The position numbers were made by a program, and so were the translations under genes. Under the pieces are notes generated by a model that worked only from the letters and a program-made list of their open reading frames with translations, was not told where the DNA came from and made no database searches. Shown one piece after another: positions 39,696 through 49,072 of a stretch of 64,000 nt of DNA; position 1 is the stretch's first letter; each line of letters opens with the position of its first letter. The stretch comes from Pseudomonas capeferrum. Its GTDB lineage: Bacteria > Pseudomonadota > Gammaproteobacteria > Pseudomonadales > Pseudomonadaceae. The DNA lies in assembly GCF_013523055.1 (NCBI RefSeq), contig NZ_JAAMQM010000003.1, positions 62,001-126,000 of the forward strand, given 5' to 3'.

Positions 39696-42272
39696 ATGCC
39701 CCGCGTTGCCTTGCTGCACCCGAAACACCGTCCCAGCTCGCTGGTCCTGGCCATGCTCGCGGCAAACGTGCCGCTTGCGTACGCCGAGGATACGGTGCTG
39801 CAGGCGGTCACCGTCCAGGCTCGACAGACCGACGACGACGCCCTGCCCACGCGCGCGCCTTCCTCGATCTACGGAGGCCTCGAAGCCAAGGTCCTCGACA
39901 CGCCGCGCTCGGTCACCCAGGTCAACGCCGAGCAACTGGCTCGCGATCCGATTCGCAGCTCCGACGACCTGGTCAAGTACGCCCCAGGCATCACCCGCGG
40001 CGGCGGCCAGAACGCGGGCATCGCCCCGCAGATGCGCGGCCAGAACTCCGAGGTATTCCAGGACGGCCAACGTGCCTACGGCGTGCGCCACCCTGCCAAC
40101 TTCAACGCCTACGAAGGCGCCGACATCGTCGCCGGGCCCTCCTCGGTGACCTATGGCTCGGTCAGCGGCAGCGGCGGCTACGTCAACTACCTGAGCAAGA
40201 AGCCTGACTTCATCCACTTTCGCACCAAGCTCTCGGGTGAAGTCGGCAGCTGGATTCCCGATGGCGAATCGCGCGATGCCACCCGGTTCAGCATCGATAA
40301 CACCGGCCCGCTGAGCGACAGCCTGGCCTATCGAGTCAGCATCACCCGTCAGCGACAGGAGGACTTCTACGACAACGTCGAGAACAACTTCGACGCCTTC
40401 TACGGTGCCCTCGCCTGGCGTAACGACGGTGTGCGAGTGGACTGGAACGCGGCCTACGACGACTACTACGACTACAACATCACACACGGCTGGAACCGCG
40501 CCACCCAGGACCTGGTCGACCACGGCCAGTACAACGCCGGTCGCGCTACCCCCATTATCCAGAACGGCACCACCTTGTGGTCGCCGGTGCTGTCTTCAGG
40601 CACCGCCGATGCCCAGGTACTGGGCTGGGTCCAGCGCCAGCGCAACGCCCAGGGCCAGTACCAGGTGGTCAATGGCAGCTTCCAGGGGGCTTCGCCCAAT
40701 ACCCAGGCCAACCCCGGCAACCTGCGTGGCTGGGTCTACGACCCGTCCCTGGCGGGCAATGGCCAGACCTCGATGTCGTCGCAAACCGGCCAGCGTGCCC
40801 AGGACGAGAACCGCTCGCGACGTTTCACCACGCAACTGCGTGTCGAGGGTGAGCTGACCCCGGCGATCACCCTGGCCAACAGCACCTTCTACCAGCACTC
40901 CAGCGACACCACCGACGCAGTCGGCGCTTTCCAGGTGCAGGGCAAGGACGACATCTTCGACAACCGCTTCGAATTGCGCGCACGCGGGCAATGGCAGCTG
41001 GGCGATCTGACTCTCGTCGATGACAGCAACACCGGGCTGATCTATCGCCATGAGTCAAACGAGTCGATCGCTGCCAACAACAACTTCGGCTCGACCATCA
41101 ACGCCTACGACCTCACCCTCGACCCCTCGCAGAAGAACCCTGGCGACCTGCTCGGCCTTGCCGGACGCAACCCGGCGGGCGGCAACGGCGCCTGGATCGG
41201 TCAACCTGGCGTGGCGCAATTCTCGAGCGACTACGGCTGGCTCAATCTACCCGCGATGTACCCGGCGGGGCACGGTCTGTACGCCGAATCCGTGGCGCCC
41301 TACACCGCCGACAGCAGCTGGACCACCAAGACACTGTTCACCCAGCACAACCTGCGTCTGGGCGAACGCGTGGGCCTGAACATCGGTGCCAGCCGCAGCT
41401 GGATCGCTGCGCGCATCGACAACCCCTTGGTCCTCGCGGGAGGCAACACGCGCAAGGACTCGGACAACTACCGGCTGTTCTCGGTGCAGGTCAGCCCCTA
41501 CGTCAAGCCAACCGACAACAGCACCCTGTATTACACCTTCGACCGCTCGCTGGCGGTCAACACCGGCTTCTTCACCAATGGCCTTGGCTGGGGCAGCGGC
41601 ACCGGGGCCAACCTGCTCAATCCGCTGGCTTTCGAAAGCCTGAGCGTGCTGCATGAAATCGGCCTGAAGGTCGAGGCTGTACCCGACCAGCTGTTCCTCA
41701 CCCTGGCCGCCTACAAACAGGCGCGCGACCAGTCGCCCGACAGCAACAACAACATCGCCCGGCTGATCGTCAAAGGCCTCGAGGCAACCTTGCGCTATCA
41801 GGATCAACACTTGCGCGGCGGCCTCAACCTCAGCCGCATCAGCGCCTATAACGAGTTCACCAGCCAGGCCGGGTTCGCCTCGGCGGGTTTCATCCCCGAC
41901 AACGGCACCGTGTTCGGCGACAACAACAGCCTCAACCAGCGGCCATCCGGCAAGTTCGATGCGGTGCAGATTCCCGAGTACAACGCTGGCGGTTACCTCG
42001 ACTACCGCTTCGACTCGGGTCTTGGCGTGGAGCTGTCGGGCTGGTGGACCAGCAGTTGGTACCTGAACCTGAGCAAGACAGTGAAAGTGCCGGACGAATA
42101 CAACCTCGACCTCGCCGTGTACTACCGCCACCCCCAGTGGGGCGTGACGTTGCGCATGCTCAACGTCACCGACGAGCTGAACTTCGTCAGCGGGCTGGCC
42201 GGCTCGACCAATACCTTCCTGCAACCCATGCCTGGTCGAACCCTGCTGGCGCAGGTCGACTACCAGTTCTGA
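39696..42272 (+). CDS. TonB-dependent outer-membrane receptor, copy 1
   Basis: An 858-residue receptor with a signal peptide (about 1-30, ending PLAYAE), plug domain (AVTVQARQTDDD TonB-box region, TPRSVTQVNAEQLARDPI, SSDDLVKYAPGITRGGGQN, MRGQNSEVFQDG) and a 22-strand barrel ending in aromatic QVDYQF. TonB receptors import scarce ligands against a gradient. Its place between sulfur genes points to an organosulfur ligand or chelate rather than iron, but this is inference. The gap ahead is 96 bases. Confidence 0.88.
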   Translation: MPRVALLHPKHRPSSLVLAMLAANVPLAYAEDTVLQAVTVQARQTDDDALPTRAPSSIYGGLEAKVLDTPRSVTQVNAEQLARDPIRSSDDLVKYAPGITRGGGQNAGIAPQMRGQNSEVFQDGQRAYGVRHPANFNAYEGADIVAGPSSVTYGSVSGSGGYVNYLSKKPDFIHFRTKLSGEVGSWIPDGESRDATRFSIDNTGPLSDSLAYRVSITRQRQEDFYDNVENNFDAFYGALAWRNDGVRVDWNAAYDDYYDYNITHGWNRATQDLVDHGQYNAGRATPIIQNGTTLWSPVLSSGTADAQVLGWVQRQRNAQGQYQVVNGSFQGASPNTQANPGNLRGWVYDPSLAGNGQTSMSSQTGQRAQDENRSRRFTTQLRVEGELTPAITLANSTFYQHSSDTTDAVGAFQVQGKDDIFDNRFELRARGQWQLGDLTLVDDSNTGLIYRHESNESIAANNNFGSTINAYDLTLDPSQKNPGDLLGLAGRNPAGGNGAWIGQPGVAQFSSDYGWLNLPAMYPAGHGLYAESVAPYTADSSWTTKTLFTQHNLRLGERVGLNIGASRSWIAARIDNPLVLAGGNTRKDSDNYRLFSVQVSPYVKPTDNSTLYYTFDRSLAVNTGFFTNGLGWGSGTGANLLNPLAFESLSVLHEIGLKVEAVPDQLFLTLAAYKQARDQSPDSNNNIARLIVKGLEATLRYQDQHLRGGLNLSRISAYNEFTSQAGFASAGFIPDNGTVFGDNNSLNQRPSGKFDAVQIPEYNAGGYLDYRFDSGLGVELSGWWTSSWYLNLSKTVKVPDEYNLDLAVYYRHPQWGVTLRMLNVTDELNFVSGLAGSTNTFLQPMPGRTLLAQVDYQF

Positions 42273-42302
42273 TTCTCTTCCTCCACAGTAAAGGCACTTG
42301 TC

Positions 42303-43391
42303 ATGTCCATTGAATTCGTCGGTATGATCTTTCCCAGCCAATGGTCCGAGACTCGCGGCGCTCGCACGCCTGACTTCGACCTGCCGTTCATCCGCCAGCA
42401 TGCCCGCGCCCATGAGCACGCCGGTTTCGACCGGGTGCTGATCGCCAGCGGTCCTGGTAGCGCCGACAGCCTGCAGATCGCCGCCTACGCCGCCGCTCAC
42501 ACCGAGCGCCTGGGTTTCATGATCGCTCACCGTCCCGCCCTTGCCGCGCCCACGGCGGCGGCGCGGGCCTTCGCCACCCTCGACCATACCACCGGTGGGG
42601 GACGTATCCGCTTGCATGCGATCACGGGTATCACCGCCGAGCCGCAGGAAGGCGACACCTTGCTGGACAAGACCGAGCGCTACCGGCGCGCCGACGAATA
42701 CCTGGAAATTGTCCGGCGTACCTGGACAGCCGAAGAGCCGTTCGATTTCGAAGGGCGCTACTTCAACATCAAAGGTGCCTTCTCGCCGGTCAAGCCGTTG
42801 CAGCAGCCACATATCCCGATTTCGTTCGGTGGTTCTTCCGACATCGCCTACCAGATCGCCGTCAAGCACGCCGACCTGTATGCCTTGTGGGGTGAGCCGC
42901 TGAGCGGCGTCGCCGAACAGATTGGCAAGCTCAAGGCCGCGGCCAGCGCCGCCGGCGTTGCGGCACCACGGGTAAGCCTGTCGGTGCGCCTGATTCTCGG
43001 TGCCACCGAGGAGCTGGCCTGGCAGCGGGCAGAAGCCATCCTCGCGCAGATCAAGGCCAACCCCCAGTTCGCGGCGAGCAGTCCGTGGCAGAAACGCATC
43101 AAAGGCACCGGCTCCGAGCGTCTGCTCGCCGCCGCAGCCCGCGCCGACCGGCATGACCGTGCGTTGTGGATGCCTACCGCCACGGCGGTGGGTGCCTACG
43201 GTGATACCACGGCGCTGGTAGGGACGCCGGAGACCGTGGCCCAGGCGTTGCTGGATTATGTCGACCTGGGGGTGACCACCTTCCTCAACCGCGGGTATGA
43301 CCCCCTGTATGACACGGTGGACTACGGGCGCTGGGTGATTCCGGCGGTGCGAGAGGAAGTGCTGCGGCGCCAGGCTCGGTTCGCCGGGTAA
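42303..43391 (+). CDS. LLM-class flavin monooxygenase (SsuD type), copy 2
   Basis: A 362-residue luciferase-like monooxygenase of the SsuD/alkanesulfonate branch: HAGFDRVLIASG, GGGRIRLHAITG (FMN region), DEYLEIVRRTWTAEEPFDFEG, ISFGGSSDIAYQIAVKHADLYALWGEP and a C-terminal LVGTPETVAQALLDYVDLGVTTFLNRGYDP. Shorter than copies 1, 3 and 4. Likely cleaves a sulfonate to sulfite and an aldehyde. Last gene of the first rightward operon. Confidence 0.88.
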   Translation: MSIEFVGMIFPSQWSETRGARTPDFDLPFIRQHARAHEHAGFDRVLIASGPGSADSLQIAAYAAAHTERLGFMIAHRPALAAPTAAARAFATLDHTTGGGRIRLHAITGITAEPQEGDTLLDKTERYRRADEYLEIVRRTWTAEEPFDFEGRYFNIKGAFSPVKPLQQPHIPISFGGSSDIAYQIAVKHADLYALWGEPLSGVAEQIGKLKAAASAAGVAAPRVSLSVRLILGATEELAWQRAEAILAQIKANPQFAASSPWQKRIKGTGSERLLAAAARADRHDRALWMPTATAVGAYGDTTALVGTPETVAQALLDYVDLGVTTFLNRGYDPLYDTVDYGRWVIPAVREEVLRRQARFAG

Positions 43392-43417
43392 CCACCGGTT
43401 CCAAGAGCAGCGCGCAC

Positions 43418-43787
43418 CCGTGTAAGAGACTCCAGGGTGCATGGGAAGCCCTCTCCGGATTCCATGCACACCTTGAGAATCGGGTACAACTCCGATTCTC
43501 CTGGCTCCTGGCTCGCAGGGCTCCAGGTGGGAGCAACGGTCTTGCTCAAAATCCTTGTGGGAGCGGGTTTGCCCGCGAAGCTGGCCACGCGTTGGATGGC
43601 ACGGGCTTCGCCCGTGTTCGCGGGCGAGCCCGCTCCCACAGGGAACGCATGCATTTCGAATTTTGAGCAAGACCGTTGTTCCCATCTGGAGCCCTGCAAG
43701 CCAGGGGAATCGGTGTTGATCCAGTTCTCAAGGGGTACACCGAATCCGGAGAGGCTTCCCATGCACCCTGGAATCTCCTACACGGTG
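43418..43787. repeat. 370-bp imperfect palindrome with a central REPIN
   Basis: The left half (43418 to about 43550) and right half (about 43655 to 43787) are inverted copies. Matching blocks include TCCAGGGTGCATGGGAAGC, CTCTCCGGATTC, CCTTGAGAA, GCAGGGCTCCAG and CAACGGTCTTGCTCAAAAT. By eye the arms match at roughly four bases in five. A REPIN (43557-43641) with an inner CACGGGC/GCCCGTG hairpin fills the centre. The element fills the 408-base gap between two convergent operons, so its transcript would fold from either side. Confidence 0.85.
43557..43641. repeat. REPIN in the centre of the large palindrome
   Basis: Arms TGTGGGAGCGGGTTTGCCCG (continuing CGAA to 43580) and TTCGCGGGCGAGCCCGCTCC (to 43641), one mismatch. 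Confidence 0.88.
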
Positions 43788-43799
43788 CACATCACCAGG

Positions 43800-45596
43800 T
43801 TATGTTTGGCCAGCATCGATCAGGCTGGGCGAGTGCGCCACCAGGGTTCGGGTATAGGGATCAGCCGGTTGCCCCAGCACCTGTTCGGTAGTGCCTTGTT
43901 CCACCACACGCCCCTGGCGCAGCACCAGCACCCGATCCGCAATCGCGCGGACCACACCCAGGTCGTGGGTCACGAACAGCAATGTCAGCCCCTGCCCCTG
44001 CAAGCGCCGCAGCAGTGCCAGGATCGACGCCTGGACCGATACATCCAGCGCCGAAGTGATCTCGTCGCAAACCAGCAAGCGCGGCTCGCAGATCAACGCT
44101 CGGGCAATCGCCACCCGCTGCCGCTCGCCGCCTGACAGGCTATGGGGATAGAGGTGAGCCACCCGCGTTGACAGCGACACCCGTTCCAGCACCGCCTCGA
44201 CCCGACGGCGCGCCTCGTTGCCACGTACGCCGAAGAAGTGCGCCAACGGCGCGCTGAGGGTTTGCAGCACGGTCTGACGCGGATTCAACGCCCGATAGGG
44301 ATTCTGGAAAACGTACTGGATCTGATGACGCAGCCGCGCATCACGCCGCCTTGCACTGAAGGCCAGTGGTTCGCCAGCGTAGCGCAGATGCCCTTGCACG
44401 TTCTCGCCCAGCCCGGCGATGGCCCGGGCCAGGCTGGTCTTGCCCGAGCCGGACTCTCCCACCAGCGCCAGGCACTCACCCTGCCCCACCTGTAGCGAGA
44501 CATCGAACAGCACCTGGCGGTCATAGGCAACGTCCAGGTCTCGCACCTCCAGCAGAACTGCTTCGCCCTCCGGCACTGGCGCAGCGGCCTCGGAAACGGT
44601 ATCGGTCAGGGTCACTGGCTCCTGGTGCGGGACCAGGCAGGCAACCTGGTGAATACCGTCGTGCGCCAGCAGCGCGGGCTCGACCACCAGGCATTCGCTC
44701 CGGCGCCTTGGGCACCGGGGCGCGAATGCACAACCAACGGGTCGCTGCCCTGGCGCCGGCGCATGCCCGGCAATGGCCTGCAGCGGCTGACGCCGGGCAA
44801 TATCCGGGATGGCGGCGAGCAAGGCGCGGGTATACGGATGCGCGGGCCGTACGAACAACGCCTCGCGTCCCGCCATCTCCACCAGGCGCCCGGCGTACAT
44901 GACCAGGACGCGATCAACCAGATCGCGCACCACCGCCAGGTCGTGGGTTACGTACAGGGCCGCCACACCATGGCCACGGCACAGGCGCTTCAGCGTCTCC
45001 AGCACATGCGCCTGGGTCGTGACGTCGAGTGCGGTGGTGGGCTCATCGAGGACGATCAGCCTGGGGCGCAGGACAAACGCCAGGGCGAGCATCACCCGCT
45101 GCTGCTGCCCCCCGGAAAGCTGATGCGGGAAGCGCCGCAGGAACGCCTTGTCATCGGGCAACCCGACATCGAGCAAGGTCTCGACGATGCGTTGGCGCAG
45201 CTCGTCGCGCGTCGCGCCTGGTTGATGCGCCAACAAGGTTTCATGCAACAGCGCACCGACACGCAACGCCGGGTTCAGCGCCGTTGCCGGATCCTGGGCG
45301 ACATAACCCACCAGCCCGCCACGGGCCAGGCGCAGCGCCTCGCCCTCGAGCTCGAGCACGGCCTGCCCGGCCACCTCGATACGGCCGCCGACGATCCGCG
45401 CGCCCTGCCTGGCATGGCGCAGCAAGGCCGTGGCCAGGGTGGTCTTGCCCGAGCCGGACTCGCCCACCAGGCCAACGATCTCGCCTGCCGTCAGGCCGAA
45501 CGAGACCTCCGCAAGTACCTCGACCTGCCCGGCCAGTTCCACCCGCAGGTCGCTGACCCGCAGCACCTCGGTATCGACCCTTAACGCTGCCGTCAC
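43800..45596 (-). CDS. Fused two-domain ABC importer ATPase (DppD-DppF/GsiA type)
   Basis: A 598-residue ATPase with two complete nucleotide-binding domains. Domain 1: Walker A GESGSGKTT (about 45-53), signature LSGGQ (160-164), Walker B LIVLDEPT (180-187), then the oligopeptide-type tail CAFAPRCPRRRSEC. Domain 2 repeats GESGSGKTS, LSGGERQR and VCDEITS. Both sites look active. It serves the family-5 permeases encoded upstream. I start it at the GTG at 45596, whose GTGA overlaps the stop of the permease; the open frame back to 46196 is the permease gene in another phase. Confidence 0.9.
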   Translation of the reverse strand: MTAALRVDTEVLRVSDLRVELAGQVEVLAEVSFGLTAGEIVGLVGESGSGKTTLATALLRHARQGARIVGGRIEVAGQAVLELEGEALRLARGGLVGYVAQDPATALNPALRVGALLHETLLAHQPGATRDELRQRIVETLLDVGLPDDKAFLRRFPHQLSGGQQQRVMLALAFVLRPRLIVLDEPTTALDVTTQAHVLETLKRLCRGHGVAALYVTHDLAVVRDLVDRVLVMYAGRLVEMAGREALFVRPAHPYTRALLAAIPDIARRQPLQAIAGHAPAPGQRPVGCAFAPRCPRRRSECLVVEPALLAHDGIHQVACLVPHQEPVTLTDTVSEAAAPVPEGEAVLLEVRDLDVAYDRQVLFDVSLQVGQGECLALVGESGSGKTSLARAIAGLGENVQGHLRYAGEPLAFSARRRDARLRHQIQYVFQNPYRALNPRQTVLQTLSAPLAHFFGVRGNEARRRVEAVLERVSLSTRVAHLYPHSLSGGERQRVAIARALICEPRLLVCDEITSALDVSVQASILALLRRLQGQGLTLLFVTHDLGVVRAIADRVLVLRQGRVVEQGTTEQVLGQPADPYTRTLVAHSPSLIDAGQT

Positions 45597-46420
45597 GGCT
45601 GTTTCTCCCCGATTCGCGCACTGACTCGGCCGATACCCTCGGCCAGAATGTTGGTGCCATAGGCAAACACACCGATCAGCAGTGCCGGCGCCAGCACCGC
45701 CCACGGCTGGACCAGCAGGCCCGCCTGGTTTTCGTTGATCATCAGGCCCCAGTCGGCTGCCGGCGGGGCCACCCCGTAGCCGAGAAAGCTCAGGCCCGAG
45801 AGCATGCCCACCGCCCAGGTCAGCATGTTGCCGAAGTGCACCAGCAGCGGCGTGAGGATGTTCGGCAGGATTTCGTTGAAGAGGATGCGCCAACGCGGGT
45901 AGCCCATCATCTGCGCCGCCTCGACGAACTCCTGACCGGCCACCGCCACCGTGCTGCCACGAGCCAGGCGGATGACCCCAGGAGTAAAGGCGATCGCCAC
46001 GGTCAACACGATCAGCCATGGCGCCCGGCCGAGCATGGAGACGATCAGCAGTACCAGGATCAGGTCCGGGAACGCCAGCGAGACATCCGTCGCCCAACTG
46101 ATCGCCTGGTCGAGACGGCGCCGCGAGAAGCCGGCCAGCAGGCCCAGGCTGCCGCCGACCAGCAAGGCGATGGTCGCCGCCGCCAGCGACATCCACAGCA
46201 CGGACAGGCCGCCACTGAGCAGGCGCGACAGCAGGTCATGGCCGAGAAAATCATGCCCCAGCGGCGCACTCGCACTCGGCGGTCCATAGACCGGGCCTAC
46301 CATGGCCGTCGGCGCATGGGGCGCGAGCCAGGGGCCGAACAACGCCAGCGACATCACCAGCAAGGTGATCACGGTCCCACGCCGCACCTGTGGGTCGGCC
46401 AGCCAGCGGGAATCAGTCAT
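45593..46420 (-). CDS. ABC permease, DppC type
   Basis: A 275-residue inner-membrane subunit with six helices. The conserved loop that contacts the ATPase is EFVEAAQMMGYPRWRILFNEILPNILTPL. The N-terminal GHDFLGHDLLSRLL motif is typical of DppC/OppC. Overlaps the DppB-like gene by eight bases and the ATPase gene by four. Confidence 0.92.
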   Translation of the reverse strand: MTDSRWLADPQVRRGTVITLLVMSLALFGPWLAPHAPTAMVGPVYGPPSASAPLGHDFLGHDLLSRLLSGGLSVLWMSLAAATIALLVGGSLGLLAGFSRRRLDQAISWATDVSLAFPDLILVLLIVSMLGRAPWLIVLTVAIAFTPGVIRLARGSTVAVAGQEFVEAAQMMGYPRWRILFNEILPNILTPLLVHFGNMLTWAVGMLSGLSFLGYGVAPPAADWGLMINENQAGLLVQPWAVLAPALLIGVFAYGTNILAEGIGRVSARIGEKQP

Positions 46421-47492
46421 GAGTCGCCTCCTGGGCGGGTGCGCTACGGACGCGTCGCCACCAGGGGCGTAGGCCGCGCCGGTTGCGCCGGATCATCTTG
46501 ACCCGGCGCGCGGTGCGCAGCTTGGGTGTGAGCAGGACGGTGAACAGATCGGCCAGCAGGTTGATCAACACCACGGCCAGCGTGATCACCAGCACGATGC
46601 CCTGGATCATGGGCAGGTCGCGCACCTGGATCGCGGCATTGAGGGCGGTGCCGATGCCTGGGTAGCTGAAGATCACCTCGGCCAGCAGCGCACCGCCGAC
46701 CAGCGTGCGCAGGGTCAAGGCCACGCCCTGGATCGCCGGGGTCAGGGCGTTGGGCAAGGTATGCCGCCAGACGATGCGCCGCTCGGGAATACCACGCAGG
46801 CGTGCGGCGATCACGTAGTCGGACTCCAGCGCCTCGATCATCGAGGCGCGCACCATCCGGGTCAGGTAGGGCAACGCCGAGAGGCCGAGGGCAATCACCG
46901 GCAGCACCAGATAGTGCAACTGCCGCCACAGCGGTTGTTGTGGGTCAAGGATCGAGACTGCCGGCAGCCAGCCCATGCCGGGCATGGAGAACAGCAGAAC
47001 CAGGCCGATTGCCAACAGAAAGCTCGGCGTGGCCTTGAACAGGATCAGCGTTGACAGCCCCCAACGGTCCAGCGGCCGATCACGACGCAGGGCCAGGTTC
47101 ACGCCCAGTACGAGCGCCAGCGGTACCACCAGCGCCAGTACCCCGGCCAGCAGCGCCAGGGTGTGGCCGAGCCGGCCGAACAGCAGGTCGGCCACCGGCA
47201 CCTGGGAATCCAGCGAAATACCCAGGTCGCCTCTGAGCGCCGCACCGAGCCAGCGCAGGTACTGAACCAGGATCGGCTGGTCGAGGCCCAGCTGGCGCTG
47301 CAGGGTGAGGATACTTTCTATTGGCGCATCAGGCCCAAGAATCACCCGCGCGGGGTCCGAGGGCAGCGCCTGGGTGGCGATGAACACCACCAAGCTGATC
47401 ACCCAGGCGGTCAGCAGACCGTAGCCCAGCCGACCGATGAACCAGGCCAGCCAGGCTGGCGCGCGGGGGGAACGCAGAGGAGGCTCATGCAT
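46413..47492 (-). CDS. ABC permease, DppB type
   Basis: A 359-residue partner of the DppC-like permease. It has the family start (YGLLTAWVISLVVFIATQALPSDP, then QRQLGLDQPILVQYLRWLGAALRGDLGIS) and the ATPase-contact loop SDYVIAARLRGIPERRIVWRHTLPNAL. A C-terminal basic extension of about 35 residues is longer than usual. Overlaps the SBP gene upstream by eight bases. Confidence 0.92.
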   Translation of the reverse strand: MHEPPLRSPRAPAWLAWFIGRLGYGLLTAWVISLVVFIATQALPSDPARVILGPDAPIESILTLQRQLGLDQPILVQYLRWLGAALRGDLGISLDSQVPVADLLFGRLGHTLALLAGVLALVVPLALVLGVNLALRRDRPLDRWGLSTLILFKATPSFLLAIGLVLLFSMPGMGWLPAVSILDPQQPLWRQLHYLVLPVIALGLSALPYLTRMVRASMIEALESDYVIAARLRGIPERRIVWRHTLPNALTPAIQGVALTLRTLVGGALLAEVIFSYPGIGTALNAAIQVRDLPMIQGIVLVITLAVVLINLLADLFTVLLTPKLRTARRVKMIRRNRRGLRPWWRRVRSAPAQEATHD

Positions 47493-49062
47493 GGTTCAAC
47501 CAGAGTTCGTCAAAGCGCCAGGAGGCGAAGGTGGTCTGTTCCGGGGTGAGCCCGCCGACCTGGACGGACGCGGCATCGAGCACGTCCGAGAAGCCCCAGA
47601 TCAGCAGCCCGCCGCGCTCGTGTTGAATGACCTGGGCTTCGTGCACCAAGGCTTTGCGCTTTTCCAGATCCGGCTGGGCCAGCGCCTGGTCGAACAGCTC
47701 GGTAAAGCGTGGATCGTGGAAGTTGCTGCGGTTGTAGATGGCCTGAGGGGCATCGTTGTGCAGCGCCGAGGCGAGAAAGCCGCGGGCTGGGGTCGAGCCT
47801 GGCGACAGCTGCCACTGCTCGCGCTGCGGGCCATTGAACATCGAGCCATCGACCTGATTGACCTTGACCTGCACTCCCGCCTTCAGCGCCTGCTGGGCGA
47901 ACACCAGGGCGGCGTTCACTCCAGGGCCGGAGGGGGTGGTCAATTCGAGCCGCAAATCTTCCTGTCCCGCCTGGCGCAGCAAGGAACGGGCCTGATCAAG
48001 ATCGTAGGGGCGCTGGGCAATGGCGTGGTTGTAGGTCGGGTCATGTGGCGAGTACAGGTCGTTGGCGATGCGGCCGAAGCCATTGAGCCCACGCGCCACC
48101 AGCTCCTGACGGTCGGCGAGCAGGCGTAATGCCTGACGTACGCGCACATCCTGGAAAGGTGTCTTGGCCAGGTTGAGATTGAACCCGGTGAACGAGGTGC
48201 TTGGCGAGGCATACAGGCGCAAGCGGGGGTCGGCCTTGATCAGCGCGCTGTGCTCGGCCTGCACGCCACTGGCCACGTCGATCTGCCCGGCACGCAAGGC
48301 AGCGGCGCGCGATACCTGGTCCTTGAACTCGATGATTTCCAGCTCCTCGGCATAGGGCTGGTTGGCTTTGTAGTAATGCTCGAAACGGGTGTAGAGCGAA
48401 CGCTGGCCGGGCACGAAGCGCTTGAGACGGTATGGCCCGGCCCCGACGGGGTTGGTCACCGGATGATAATCGGTGGGCACGATGCCGCCGAAGCTGATCA
48501 GCGTTTCATCCAGCGGGTAGAAGCTCTGGCCGTGCTTGAAACGGATCTCGATGGTGCGCGCGTCCAGCTTGCGCAGTGCCTGGCGATCGATGGCGCCGAC
48601 CAGTCCGGCGAAGGGTGAAGCCAACCGTGGATCGGTCAGGCGCAGGATCGAGAACAGCATGTCGTCGGCGGTGATGCTCTTGCCATGGTGGAACTCCAGC
48701 CCCGGCTTGATGCGGATGGTCCAGGCGCTGGCGTCGGCATTTGGCTCGGCGTACTCGGCCAGCGCCAGGCGCGTGCTGACGTCCGGGTTCCACTCCCAGA
48801 ACTTGGCGTACAGCGCCCAACCGCGGATGATGCCGCCGCCCACCGGCTTGTGCGCATCGAGGTTGCCGGCCTGGTCGCCATCGATGATGCCCACCCGCAG
48901 GCGGCCACCGCGCACCGGGTTTGTCGACAGCGTCATGCCGGCGGCCGTGGCCGCTGGCGCCCCGCTGTCGCAGCCACTGAGCAGCCCACCGCCGAGCAGC
49001 AGACCACCGCCGGCGGCCAGGCTGTTGCCGAGAAACACCCGGCGCGAAAACAGCTCGCTCAT
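47485..49062 (-). CDS. Family 5 ABC substrate-binding lipoprotein, copy 2
   Basis: A 525-residue Tat-exported lipoprotein (FSRRVFLGNS, lipobox LLSGC) of the SBP_bac_5 family, a close paralogue of the protein at 38046 (EFHHGKSITADDMLFSILRLTDP, NPVGAGPYRLKRFVPGQRSLYTRF). I chose the ATG at 49062 with AAGGAG upstream. It sits directly before its permeases and fused ATPase, so this is a complete importer. Ligand unknown; an organosulfur acid, possibly peptide-like, is likely. Confidence 0.9.
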   Translation of the reverse strand: MSELFSRRVFLGNSLAAGGGLLLGGGLLSGCDSGAPAATAAGMTLSTNPVRGGRLRVGIIDGDQAGNLDAHKPVGGGIIRGWALYAKFWEWNPDVSTRLALAEYAEPNADASAWTIRIKPGLEFHHGKSITADDMLFSILRLTDPRLASPFAGLVGAIDRQALRKLDARTIEIRFKHGQSFYPLDETLISFGGIVPTDYHPVTNPVGAGPYRLKRFVPGQRSLYTRFEHYYKANQPYAEELEIIEFKDQVSRAAALRAGQIDVASGVQAEHSALIKADPRLRLYASPSTSFTGFNLNLAKTPFQDVRVRQALRLLADRQELVARGLNGFGRIANDLYSPHDPTYNHAIAQRPYDLDQARSLLRQAGQEDLRLELTTPSGPGVNAALVFAQQALKAGVQVKVNQVDGSMFNGPQREQWQLSPGSTPARGFLASALHNDAPQAIYNRSNFHDPRFTELFDQALAQPDLEKRKALVHEAQVIQHERGGLLIWGFSDVLDAASVQVGGLTPEQTTFASWRFDELWLNHA

Positions 49063-49072
49063 TACCCTCTCC

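Noticed and set aside
41247..43685. 812-codon open frame on the minus strand
   Set aside because: Covers the end of the TonB receptor, the whole LLM gene and half of the palindrome; no homology.
45597..46196. N-terminal extension of the fused ATPase frame
   Set aside because: It is the DppC-like permease gene read in another phase; the GTG at 45596 overlapping the permease stop is the real start.
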